Below, one piece after another: positions 1 through 4,623 of a stretch of DNA of 5,180 nt. This stretch comes from an uncultured Oscillospiraceae bacterium. Its GTDB lineage: Bacteria; Bacillota_A; Clostridia; Oscillospirales; Oscillospiraceae. Numbering within the stretch: position 1 is the stretch's first letter; each line of letters starts with the position of its first letter. The stretch lies in NCBI GenBank assembly GCA_947631675.1, contig CANRMG010000126.1, positions 1 through 5,180 on the forward strand, read 5' to 3'. A program made the translations under genes and the position numbers. The notes below the pieces were generated by a model. That model was not told where the DNA came from and did no database searches. It saw only the letters and a list, made by a program, of their open reading frames with translations.

Positions 1-422
1 TGATCCCGTCGGTCTATGTATCTCTGTGGTCTCTCATCTACGCCCTGCCGGCCACCTATCTGGTCCTGCAGACGGGGCAGACTTGGTGGATGATCGTGTG
101 TCTGCCCCTCATGCTCCCCTCCGTCATGGCCATGTATTCCTACCGGCAGGCCACGTATATCATGCTGGACAACCCCGGCATGAACTGCTTCCAGTGCGTG
201 GCCCTGAGCCGGGAGGTCATGCGGGGCCACCGGTGGGAGCTGTTCGTGGTGGATCTGAGCTTTCTGGGCTGGGGCATTTTGTGCCTGGTCCTGCCCCTGG
301 TGGGACTGCTCCTGGGGATCTGGGTGTTCGTCTACATGCAGGTGGTCATGGCCGGGTATTACGAGGGCCGGATCAAGGCCTTCATGGCCGAGCACGCGCC
401 CCAGGTAGACCCGGGCGCCTGA
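1..422 (+). CDS. DUF975 family integral membrane protein, C-terminal part (5' end outside window)
   Basis: The frame is open from base 3 to a TGA at 420-422, giving 139 visible residues with the N-terminus beyond the left edge. At least three hydrophobic segments are visible, near residues 7-23, 30-48 and 83-118. Between them lies a stretch typical of the DUF975 C-terminal half: a Ser-Arg-x-x-Met-x-Gly segment (LSREVMRGHRWELF), then an LSFLGW motif, then a hydrophobic run ending in a short YMQVVMAGYYEG segment. DUF975 proteins are polytopic membrane proteins of unknown function, common in Bacillota; no reaction can be assigned. The gene converges on the FtsW/RodA-like gene and shares its terminator. 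The family call rests on recognised motifs rather than a search. The hydrophobic frame and the terminator just after its stop make a real gene very likely. Confidence 0.85.
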   Translation, partial: IPSVYVSLWSLIYALPATYLVLQTGQTWWMIVCLPLMLPSVMAMYSYRQATYIMLDNPGMNCFQCVALSREVMRGHRWELFVVDLSFLGWGILCLVLPLVGLLLGIWVFVYMQVVMAGYYEGRIKAFMAEHAPQVDPGA

Positions 423-431
423 GCCCAAAGA

Positions 432-459
432 AAAAGCAGCAGACACCTCTGCTGCTTTT
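432..459. terminator. Bidirectional intrinsic terminator between convergent genes
   Basis: A perfect 11-bp stem (432-442 pairs with 449-459) encloses the 6-nt loop ACACCT. The arms are AAAAGCAGCAG and CTGCTGCTTTT, so either strand ends in a T-run. On the minus strand the tail continues as TTTTTCTTT, the stronger direction. It lies 9 bp after the DUF975 stop and 2 bp beyond the FtsW/RodA-like stop, so it can serve both converging genes. Confidence 0.9.
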
Positions 460-461
460 CC

Positions 462-1631
462 TTAAAATTCCAGGGAATAGGCCCGGAACTGAGTGGGCTT
501 CGGTCGGTATCGTATGCCGGAGACAATGCCCATGGCGGCGAACATGGTGAACAGGGACGAGCCTCCGTAGCTGAAGAAGGGGAGGGTCAGGCCGATGACC
601 GGGGTCAGGCCCGTGCACATGCCCACGCTGTTGAAAAGCTGGAAGCAGATCATCGCGGCGATGCCGATGCACACCAGCATGCCGAAGGTGCTGTGGCAGT
701 GGAGCCCCACGTACACGCACCGGATGATGATGGCCGTCAGCAGCACGATCACCGCGATGCAGCCGATCATGCCCATCTCCTCGCCGATGCAGGCGAAGAT
801 GTAGTCGGCGTGCTTGCTTCGCAGGCCGCCCTCGGCGGTCTGGGTCTGGGTGCCCTGGTAGAGGCCCGTGCCCCACAGCCGGCCGGAGGACAGAGCGATC
901 TGGGCCCGGGTGGGTTCCCAGCTCAGGCCGTAGCCGCTGGGGTCGATCTGGTCCTGCATATAGGGAAGAAGGATGCGTATCTTCTGGTTGTCGCTGAGCA
1001 CATAGTTCCAGGCCAGGGGGATGGCCAGGGCCATGGCCGCCGCGCCGAACAGGAACCAGTAGAGCTTTATCCCCGCGGCGAACACCATCACCGCAAAGAC
1101 GAAGAAGAACACCAGGGCGTTGCCCAGGTCGCTGGATATGACCATGTACATCCCGAACAGCAGTACGAGGTGACCCACCAGCTGGAACACGGACAGCGGC
1201 GAGGACAGGCTTCGGTATTCCTTCAAGTATGTAAGGTGCTTGGCCGTCAGGACGATGTAGATGACCTTGATGACCTCCGCCGGCTGGATACCTATGCCAA
1301 GAAAGCGGATCCAGGCCCGGTTGCCCGTGTCGTCCTCGCTGCCCAGGCCCGGCACCAGCAGCAGGAGCATCAGCACTACCTCCGCCACCAGCAGCAGCGG
1401 CCACTGGTCGGCGAATACGTCCGCATCGATCAGGGTGAACACGAAGTACAGCCCGATGCCGATGATCAGGGCGAAGGACTGCACGTATATGAAGGAGCTG
1501 CCCATGGTGCGGGTGGCGCTGGAGATGGCCACCAGGCCCATGATGGCCGCCGCCAGGCACAGGGTGAACAGCAGCATATCCGCCCGCTTGAGAAAATCAC
1601 GGACGATGGATAGCTTCGTTTTCAAAGGCAT
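462..1631 (-). CDS. FtsW/RodA/SpoVE family peptidoglycan glycosyltransferase
   Basis: This 389-residue polytopic protein belongs to the SEDS family, which polymerises lipid II into glycan strands at the membrane, usually with a partner class B penicillin-binding protein. About nine or ten hydrophobic segments are visible. The family signature occupies residues 334-361: Asn-Ser-x-Gly-Met, a Pro-x-x-Gly turn, and the diagnostic LPFFSYGGSS. Other hallmarks are IQPAEVIK (115-122, where the family usually has Ser for Ala), SSDLGNALV (167-175), and HADYIFACIGEE (274-285); Asp276 there matches the Asp implicated in SEDS catalysis. Length fits RodA or FtsW (about 370-420 aa). The start at 1631 is chosen because the first transmembrane segment follows and a GAAAGGGGGG ribosome site and a good promoter lie just upstream. 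A longer open frame reaching 2336 is only antisense to radC. The long, sequence-atypical extracellular loop (about 212-270) and the absence of a PBP neighbour prevent separating RodA, FtsW and SpoVE, so no symbol is given. Confidence 0.93.
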   Translation of the reverse strand: MPLKTKLSIVRDFLKRADMLLFTLCLAAAIMGLVAISSATRTMGSSFIYVQSFALIIGIGLYFVFTLIDADVFADQWPLLLVAEVVLMLLLLVPGLGSEDDTGNRAWIRFLGIGIQPAEVIKVIYIVLTAKHLTYLKEYRSLSSPLSVFQLVGHLVLLFGMYMVISSDLGNALVFFFVFAVMVFAAGIKLYWFLFGAAAMALAIPLAWNYVLSDNQKIRILLPYMQDQIDPSGYGLSWEPTRAQIALSSGRLWGTGLYQGTQTQTAEGGLRSKHADYIFACIGEEMGMIGCIAVIVLLTAIIIRCVYVGLHCHSTFGMLVCIGIAAMICFQLFNSVGMCTGLTPVIGLTLPFFSYGGSSLFTMFAAMGIVSGIRYRPKPTQFRAYSLEF

Positions 1632-1633
1632 GT

Positions 1634-1642
1634 CCCCCCTTT
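1634..1642 (-). promoter_or_regulatory. Ribosome binding site fixing the FtsW/RodA-like start
   Basis: On the minus strand the sequence is AAAGGGGGG, then AC, then ATG. It resembles AAAGGAGG with G for A. Its position just before the ATG at 1631, with no comparable site before upstream in-frame starts, supports the 389-aa version of the protein. Confidence 0.75.
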
Positions 1643-1658
1643 CGCAGATGTGCACCTT

Positions 1659-1687
1659 AGTATAGCACACAACCGGCCGGGAGGCAA
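1659..1687 (-). promoter_or_regulatory. Sigma-A type promoter for the FtsW/RodA-like gene
   Basis: Read on the minus strand: -35 TTGCCT (1687-1682), a 17-bp spacer, and -10 TATACT (1664-1659) preceded by TGC, an extended -10. The predicted transcript starts near 1652, leaving a leader of about 20 nt that contains the ribosome site. It sits in the divergent gap with radC, so the two genes may influence each other's transcription. I did not find an equally good plus-strand promoter for radC. Confidence 0.8.
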
Positions 1688-1718
1688 TTAAGAATTCTTT
1701 AAGAAAGAGACAGAGACC

Positions 1719-2399
1719 ATGGCAGATCATTCGGGACACCGCCAGCGGATGCGGGAGCGCTTTCTCCGCTATGGGCTGGACAATTTCAACGACCACAACG
1801 TGCTGGAGCTGCTGCTTTTCTACGCGGTGCCCCGGCAGGACACCAATGAGCTGGCCCATGCCCTGCTGGATGCCTTCGGCACCCTGGACGGGGTGTTCGA
1901 CGCCTCCGTGGACGCCCTCAAAAGCGTGGACGGCATCGGGGACACGGCGGCGGCGCTGATCCACCTGGTGCCGGAGGCCGCCCGGCGGTATTTCATCTCC
2001 AAGACCCTGCCCGGAGACATCCTGGCGGACAGCGAGGCCGCGGGGAAGTACCTTCTGCCCCGGTTTTTGACCTGCCGGAACGAGACCATGTACCTCGTCT
2101 GTATGGATGCGAAGCTGAAGGTGCTGGACTGCCGGGAGGTGAGCCAGGGCAGCACCACCTCCGTGTCCGTGAACCTGCGGCGCATCGTCCAGATCGCCCT
2201 GGGCCAGAACGCCTCCGTGGTGATGCTGGCCCACAACCACACCAGCGGCATCGCCCTGCCCTCCCAGGAGGACGTGGCCGTGACGCTGAAGATCCGGGAC
2301 CTGCTGGAGCAGGTGGGCGTGGACCTGGCGGACCACATCGTGGTGGCCGGGGACGACTTCGTGTCCATGGCCGACAGCGGCCTGCTGCCCCGGAAATGA
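1719..2399 (+). CDS. radC: RadC family JAB/MPN-domain protein
   Basis: This 226-residue protein has the two-part RadC layout. The N-terminal part (about 1-90) carries the family's LLLFYAVPRQDTNELAHALL-type segment and a helix-hairpin-helix-like LKSVDGIGDTAAALI (67-81). The C-terminal JAB/MPN domain (about 100-226) has a complete metal-site pattern: His172-x-His174, seven residues, Ser182, two residues, Asp185, with Glu122 a plausible catalytic Glu. The loop reads HNHTSG, whereas most RadC proteins have HNHPSG. Length is normal for the family. RadC was named for a repair phenotype in E. coli later traced to recG, so its function is unsettled; the JAMM-like site suggests metal-dependent hydrolase chemistry, which remains unproven. 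The ATG at 1719 has only a weak purine-rich stretch (AAGAAAGAGA) as ribosome site. It is divergent from the FtsW/RodA-like gene; in many Bacillota radC sits beside mreBCD shape genes, a related theme. Confidence 0.95.
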   Translation: MADHSGHRQRMRERFLRYGLDNFNDHNVLELLLFYAVPRQDTNELAHALLDAFGTLDGVFDASVDALKSVDGIGDTAAALIHLVPEAARRYFISKTLPGDILADSEAAGKYLLPRFLTCRNETMYLVCMDAKLKVLDCREVSQGSTTSVSVNLRRIVQIALGQNASVVMLAHNHTSGIALPSQEDVAVTLKIRDLLEQVGVDLADHIVVAGDDFVSMADSGLLPRK

Positions 2400-2420
2400 G
2401 GGAAAATGCAGGCGCGTCCA

Positions 2421-2452
2421 TGCATACCTGCACCCCGGGGGATGGGTATGCA
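2421..2452 (+). terminator. Hairpin after radC, possible terminator or attenuator
   Basis: An 8-bp stem pairs TGCATACC (2421-2428) with GGTATGCA (2445-2452); a short C/G-run inside it (2433-2435 with 2439-2441) can add an inner stem. It starts 21 bp after the radC stop, where a terminator is expected. No clean T-run follows, only CTATTTTATG about 18 bp on, so simple intrinsic termination is doubtful. The left arm overlaps an alternative pairing (TGCAGG 2407-2412 with CCTGCA 2427-2432). Confidence 0.4.
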
Positions 2453-2735
2453 GAGGGCGGATGAAAGCTCTATTTTATGTTAAATAAAAAATTGAAACCA
2501 TTTGTTTCTTTACACGTTACAGGAATTTGAAATATTTGGTAAAAGTGGATGAAACCGCGATAAATACGTTGATTGACGACTGTTGAAATACCTGTTCAAA
2601 ATGTCGATAACATTCTGCATTAGAAATGAAATAAACAATTATGTAAATTTAATTATGTGCAGTCCAATAATTGGAAATGGCTGATATGGCGGGCGTTTGC
2701 GCCGCCGCCGAAAAATGAATATTGGGAGGAGCGGG

Positions 2736-2786
2736 ATGAAAATACTGCGGGGAGGATGCAAAATCAGGAGGAATTGCAAGACATAA
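2736..2786 (+). CDS. Possible 16-aa leader-like peptide
   Basis: An ATG at 2736 preceded by GGGAGG (2724-2729, spacing 6 nt) opens a frame of 16 codons ending in TAA at 2784-2786. The predicted peptide, MKILRGGCKIRRNCKT, is strongly basic with two Cys. The only support is the well-placed ribosome site; there is no recognised family, no clear promoter, and no coding-type composition. A purine-rich region produces such matches easily. The tRNA promoter begins about 40 bp downstream, so a leader-peptide role would need a transcript running into the tRNA. Confidence 0.15.
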   Translation: MKILRGGCKIRRNCKT

Positions 2787-2823
2787 TACGATGAGTAATC
2801 GAGGGCCCGCCGGATTTTTTCTG

Positions 2824-2853
2824 TTGACTTCCACGGCGGGCATATGCTACAAT
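2824..2853 (+). promoter_or_regulatory. Sigma-A type promoter for tRNA-Thr
   Basis: -35 TTGACT (2824-2829), an 18-bp spacer, and -10 TACAAT (2848-2853) preceded by TGC, an extended -10. Transcription should start near 2860, about 14 nt before the mature tRNA 5' end. The strength suits a stable RNA gene. An 8-bp inverted repeat, GCCCGCCG (2805-2812) and CGGCGGGC (2834-2841), flanks the -35 element. Confidence 0.85.
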
Positions 2854-2873
2854 ACACGAGCGCGAAAAGCTGT

Positions 2874-2949
2874 GCTAGTGTAGCTCAGTCGGTAGAGCAG
2901 CTGATTCGTAATCAGCAGGTCGCCAGTTCGAGTCTGGCCACTAGCTCCA
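2874..2949 (+). tRNA. tRNA-Thr(CGT)
   Basis: The 76-nt gene folds into a complete cloverleaf. The acceptor stem GCTAGTG (2874-2880) pairs perfectly with CACTAGC (2939-2945), followed by discriminator T2946 and an encoded CCA (2947-2949). The D arm is GCTC/GAGC (2883-2886 and 2895-2898). The anticodon arm is GCTGA/TCAGC (2900-2904 and 2912-2916) around the loop TTCGTAA, putting anticodon CGT at 2907-2909, which reads the Thr codon ACG. The T arm GCCAG/CTGGC encloses the conserved TTCGAGT loop. It stands alone, with its own promoter and a hairpin immediately downstream that overlaps its 3' end. Confidence 0.98.
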
Positions 2950-2995
2950 AAGGGAAAGCCGCGGCCGCAAGGCTGCGGCTTTCCCTTTGGAGCTA
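2942..2995 (+). terminator. 25-bp hairpin overlapping the tRNA 3' end, probable tRNA terminator
   Basis: Bases 2942-2966 pair with 2971-2995 in a 25-bp stem with a single G-U pair (2963 with 2974), capped by the GNRA tetraloop GCAA (2967-2970). The left arm includes the last four acceptor bases, the discriminator and the CCA of the tRNA, so the right arm carries an inverted copy of the tRNA 3' terminus (TGGAGCTA, 2988-2995). Position and stability suggest termination or 3'-end formation. The tail (TATACTTTCGAC) lacks a good T-run, so read-through into the zinc-ribbon gene is plausible. Confidence 0.7.
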
Positions 2996-3007
2996 TACTT
3001 TCGACGT

Positions 3008-3013
3008 GGAGGG
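3008..3013 (+). promoter_or_regulatory. Ribosome binding site for the zinc-ribbon gene
   Basis: GGAGGG lies 7 nt before the GTG at 3021. It decides the start: the open frame itself runs back through the tRNA, which cannot be coding. Confidence 0.75.
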
Positions 3014-3020
3014 AAAAGCG

Positions 3021-3215
3021 GTGAAGCGGTGGGAAAAGAATGTGGTTCAGTTCGCTGAGACCGGCGATGCTGGTTGCTGTCCCGATTGCGGGAGCCACAA
3101 CATCCGTATGGATGAGTTTAAAGAGGGCCGCCATTACAGTATCAGTTTTCTCTGTGAGGACTGTAAGAGCGGAGACCATTTTGACGGGGTCATACCTGAA
3201 AACATGACAGAATAA
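3021..3215 (+). CDS. Small zinc-ribbon protein of unknown function
   Basis: The protein has 64 residues and starts with GTG. Two CxxC knuckles are visible: Cys20-Pro-Asp-Cys23, followed by Gly-Ser-His, and Cys45-Glu-Asp-Cys48, separated by 21 residues. This is the classic four-Cys zinc-ribbon spacing, so it should bind one Zn ion. The segment between the knuckles is a plausible beta-strand pair (DEFKEGRHYSISFLCEDC), and the tail is acidic. Such domains act in nucleic-acid or protein binding, but I do not recognise a specific family. No signal peptide or membrane segment is seen, so it is likely cytoplasmic. It begins 71 bp after the tRNA and ends 32 bp before the DUF624 gene on the same strand, with no terminator between, so the two are probably co-transcribed. 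A TATACT at 2994-2999 could be a -10, but no -35 is placed for it. Confidence 0.75.
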   Translation: MKRWEKNVVQFAETGDAGCCPDCGSHNIRMDEFKEGRHYSISFLCEDCKSGDHFDGVIPENMTE

Positions 3216-3232
3216 GCCCATATGCTATGATG

Positions 3233-3240
3233 AAAGGAGG
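3233..3240 (+). promoter_or_regulatory. Ribosome binding site fixing the DUF624 start
   Basis: A full-consensus AAAGGAGG lies 7 nt before the GTG at 3248. In-frame ATGs at 3227 and 3230 precede or overlap this site and have no ribosome site of their own, so GTG 3248 is preferred. Confidence 0.85.
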
Positions 3241-3247
3241 GAGCGCG

Positions 3248-3907
3248 GTGTTCAAGGGCGTGTTTGACCCGATGAACGGCTTCTGGCGGGGGCTGGGACG
3301 GGTGTGCGACATCGTGGGCCTGAGCATATGCTGGGCGGTGTGCTCCCTGCCCGTGTTCACCGCGGGCGCGGCCACCGCGGCCCTCTACGACGCGGTGGTA
3401 CACGGGGTGCGCAAGGGGGAGATGGGCGACTATGCCCGGTTCTTCCGCACCTTCCGGGATAACTTTAAGACCGCTACCCTGGTGACGCTGCCCTTCCTGG
3501 CCCTGGGGCTGGGCATATATTACATGTGGTACGTGGCCTATGTGATGGCCGCGGGGGGCAGCGGGGCGGCTATGGCGTGGCTGTACGCCTGCCGCATCCT
3601 GATCCTGGTGCCCCTGGCCATATGGCTATTCGCCATGTTCACCCTGTCCCGGTTCACCTTCGGGGCGAAGGACCTCCTTGTGACGGCGGCGAAGCTGGCC
3701 CTGGGCCATCTGCCCTCAGCGCTGGTGGTGGCGCTGATCGTAGAGGAAGCGGCGCTGGCCGGCACGAGGTTTCTGTTCACGCCGGTGCTGGTGCTGCCGG
3801 GCCTGGCGGCGCTTTTGTGTTCGCTTTTCATGGAGCGCCTCTTCGCGCCCTACCTGCCCAAGGAGGAAGAGGAGCGGGAGGAGCCGTCAGAGGATGAGAA
3901 TAATTAA
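3248..3907 (+). CDS. DUF624 (YesL-like) family membrane protein
   Basis: The protein has 219 residues from the GTG. The N-terminus carries the pattern I recognise for DUF624: an FDPMNGFWRGLGRVCDIV segment (6-23), a hydrophobic helix, and LPVFTAGAATAALYDAV (34-50). This is followed by a soluble stretch with DYARFFRTFRDNFKTAT (61-77). Further hydrophobic segments lie near 78-100, 108-133, 152-170 and 178-198, giving about five membrane passes. The C-terminus (205-219) is a short, highly charged acidic tail. DUF624 proteins, such as B. subtilis YesL, often occur near carbohydrate-uptake genes, but their role is unknown and no such transporter is next to this one. It probably shares a transcript with the zinc-ribbon gene and ends at the terminator at 3949-3972. 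Confidence 0.9.
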   Translation: MFKGVFDPMNGFWRGLGRVCDIVGLSICWAVCSLPVFTAGAATAALYDAVVHGVRKGEMGDYARFFRTFRDNFKTATLVTLPFLALGLGIYYMWYVAYVMAAGGSGAAMAWLYACRILILVPLAIWLFAMFTLSRFTFGAKDLLVTAAKLALGHLPSALVVALIVEEAALAGTRFLFTPVLVLPGLAALLCSLFMERLFAPYLPKEEEEREEPSEDENN

Positions 3908-3948
3908 CATAATTCAATTTACATAATATAATAACGTTATAAAAAGAA

Positions 3949-3972
3949 CGGGACCGGCAAGCGCCGGTCCCG
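3949..3972. terminator. Bidirectional intrinsic terminator
   Basis: A perfect 10-bp GC-rich stem, CGGGACCGGC (3949-3958) with GCCGGTCCCG (3963-3972), encloses the loop AAGC. On the plus strand CTTTGTTTATTTT follows; on the minus strand the tail is TTCTTTTTAT. It lies between the converging DUF624 and SGNH esterase genes and can end both transcripts. An AT-rich stretch with the palindrome ATAACGTTAT (3931-3940) precedes it. Confidence 0.92.
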
Positions 3973-3978
3973 CTTTGT

Positions 3979-4620
3979 TTATTTTACGAGCGTGGGTATG
4001 ATCTCCGCCAGCATGTGGGCCAGCTGGCTGTGGCCCTTGCGGGTCAGGTGCATGTGGTCGATGGGGTTGAACTCACAGGCCGCCGCGTCCATAAAGTGCA
4101 CGCCGGTGAGGGCGGCGGCGTCCTTCAGCGCCGCGGCCACGCCCAGGGATTTCTCCCGGCAGCCGCTGCCCATGACCGGGTCGGCGAAGCCCTCCCCAAT
4201 GGGGGGCGGGGCCACCACCAGGATGTTGGGCCCGGCGGGGGACCAGCACAGGGTGTTCTGGGCCTGGCGGATGAGCCGCTGCATGGCCACACCGATGGCG
4301 GGTGCGTTCACGCCCAGCCGCTCCTTCACGTCGTTGGTGCCCAGCATGATGATGAGCAGGTCCACCGGCTCATGGCTGAGAAGGCAGGGGGTGATGTAAT
4401 CAAGGCCCGACAGGTCCCCGTGGATGGGGTCGTCGAACACGGTGGTCCGGCCGCCCAGACCCTCCTCGATGCAGAGGTATTTCTCCCCCAGAAGCGTTTG
4501 CAGCACGCAGGGCCAGCGCTCCTCCTCGTTGAAGCGGGAACCGCCGTCGGCGGTGTCGCTGGGGTCGGCGCAGTAGCCGTGGGTGTTGGAGTCGCCGAAG
4601 CAGACGATGTGTTTTTTCAT
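3979..4620 (-). CDS. SGNH/GDSL family esterase, arylesterase/acyltransferase-like
   Basis: This 213-residue protein shows all four SGNH blocks. Block I is CFGDSNTHGY with nucleophile Ser11; block II is EEGLGGRTT (52-60), supplying the oxyanion Gly; block III is MLGTNDVK (92-99) with Asn96; block V is Asp188-His-Met-His191, completing the triad. Segments IEEGLGGRTT, DLLIIMLGTND and VVAPPP closely resemble the Mycobacterium smegmatis MsAct/arylesterase branch, whose members hydrolyse or transfer short acyl groups on small alcohols, aryl esters or acetylated sugars. No signal peptide is evident, so action is probably cytoplasmic. The ATG at 4620 has AGGAGG at 4633-4628, spacing 7 nt. It starts 3 nt after the ROK gene's stop, so the two are almost certainly translated from one mRNA. 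The physiological substrate is not shown by sequence; removal of acetyl groups from a sugar is an inference from the neighbour. Confidence 0.92.
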   Translation of the reverse strand: MKKHIVCFGDSNTHGYCADPSDTADGGSRFNEEERWPCVLQTLLGEKYLCIEEGLGGRTTVFDDPIHGDLSGLDYITPCLLSHEPVDLLIIMLGTNDVKERLGVNAPAIGVAMQRLIRQAQNTLCWSPAGPNILVVAPPPIGEGFADPVMGSGCREKSLGVAAALKDAAALTGVHFMDAAACEFNPIDHMHLTRKGHSQLAHMLAEIIPTLVK

Positions 4621-4623
4621 GGT

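Larger units (their letters stand above)
2400..2823. other. AT-rich intergenic region without a convincing gene
   Basis: About 420 bp separate the radC stop from the tRNA promoter. From about 2460 to 2690 the sequence is strikingly AT-rich compared with all flanking genes, and stop codons break every frame. It contains a GC-rich hairpin after radC (2421-2452), a small bulged hairpin at 2688-2706 (GGCG, bulged G, GCG / CGC CGCC, loop TTTG), a weak dyad at 2577-2606, an 8-bp direct repeat AATTATGT (2637-2644 and 2651-2658), and one possible short ORF at 2736-2786. I recognise no known RNA family. It may hold regulatory DNA, a small RNA, or the remains of a lost gene. Confidence 0.6.

Noticed and set aside
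382..1613. Long overlapping ORFs in other frames across the FtsW/RodA-like gene
   Set aside because: They are rich in Gly, Arg, His and Pro as expected for shadow frames of GC-rich coding DNA; only one frame gives a recognisable membrane enzyme.
462..2336. A 624-residue minus-strand reading of the FtsW/RodA-like gene extended through radC
   Set aside because: The added N-terminal 235 residues are a low-complexity antisense image of radC (rich in His, Gln, Gly), and the good promoter and ribosome site lie at 1631-1687.
2639..2857. Minus-strand ORFs of 64-72 aa in the AT-rich intergenic region
   Set aside because: No ribosome site, no recognisable motif, and their beginnings overlap the tRNA promoter; one resembles translated AT-rich and poly-purine DNA.
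2791..2883. 30-codon ORF starting at 2791 and running over the tRNA promoter
   Set aside because: The nearest AGGAGG (2766-2771) is 19 nt from the ATG, too far, and the frame runs into the tRNA gene.
2942..2995. tRNA-associated integration (att) site
   Set aside because: The repeated tRNA 3' end is inverted, not direct, and immediately adjacent; no integrase or phage-like gene is present in the window.
2844..3020. Upstream extension of the zinc-ribbon ORF to an ATG at 2844
   Set aside because: It translates straight through the tRNA (VAQSVEQLIRNQQVASSS is a well-known tRNA-derived spurious peptide) and lacks a ribosome site.
2847..3221. Minus-strand ORF of 124 aa over the tRNA and zinc-ribbon gene
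   Set aside because: It contains the familiar antisense-tRNA peptide SGQTRTGDLLITNQLLYRLS and is the reverse of a recognisable zinc-ribbon gene.
3227..3247. ATG at 3227 or 3230 as the DUF624 start
   Set aside because: The consensus AAAGGAGG at 3233-3240 would lie inside the gene; it is correctly spaced for the GTG at 3248, where the DUF624 pattern begins.
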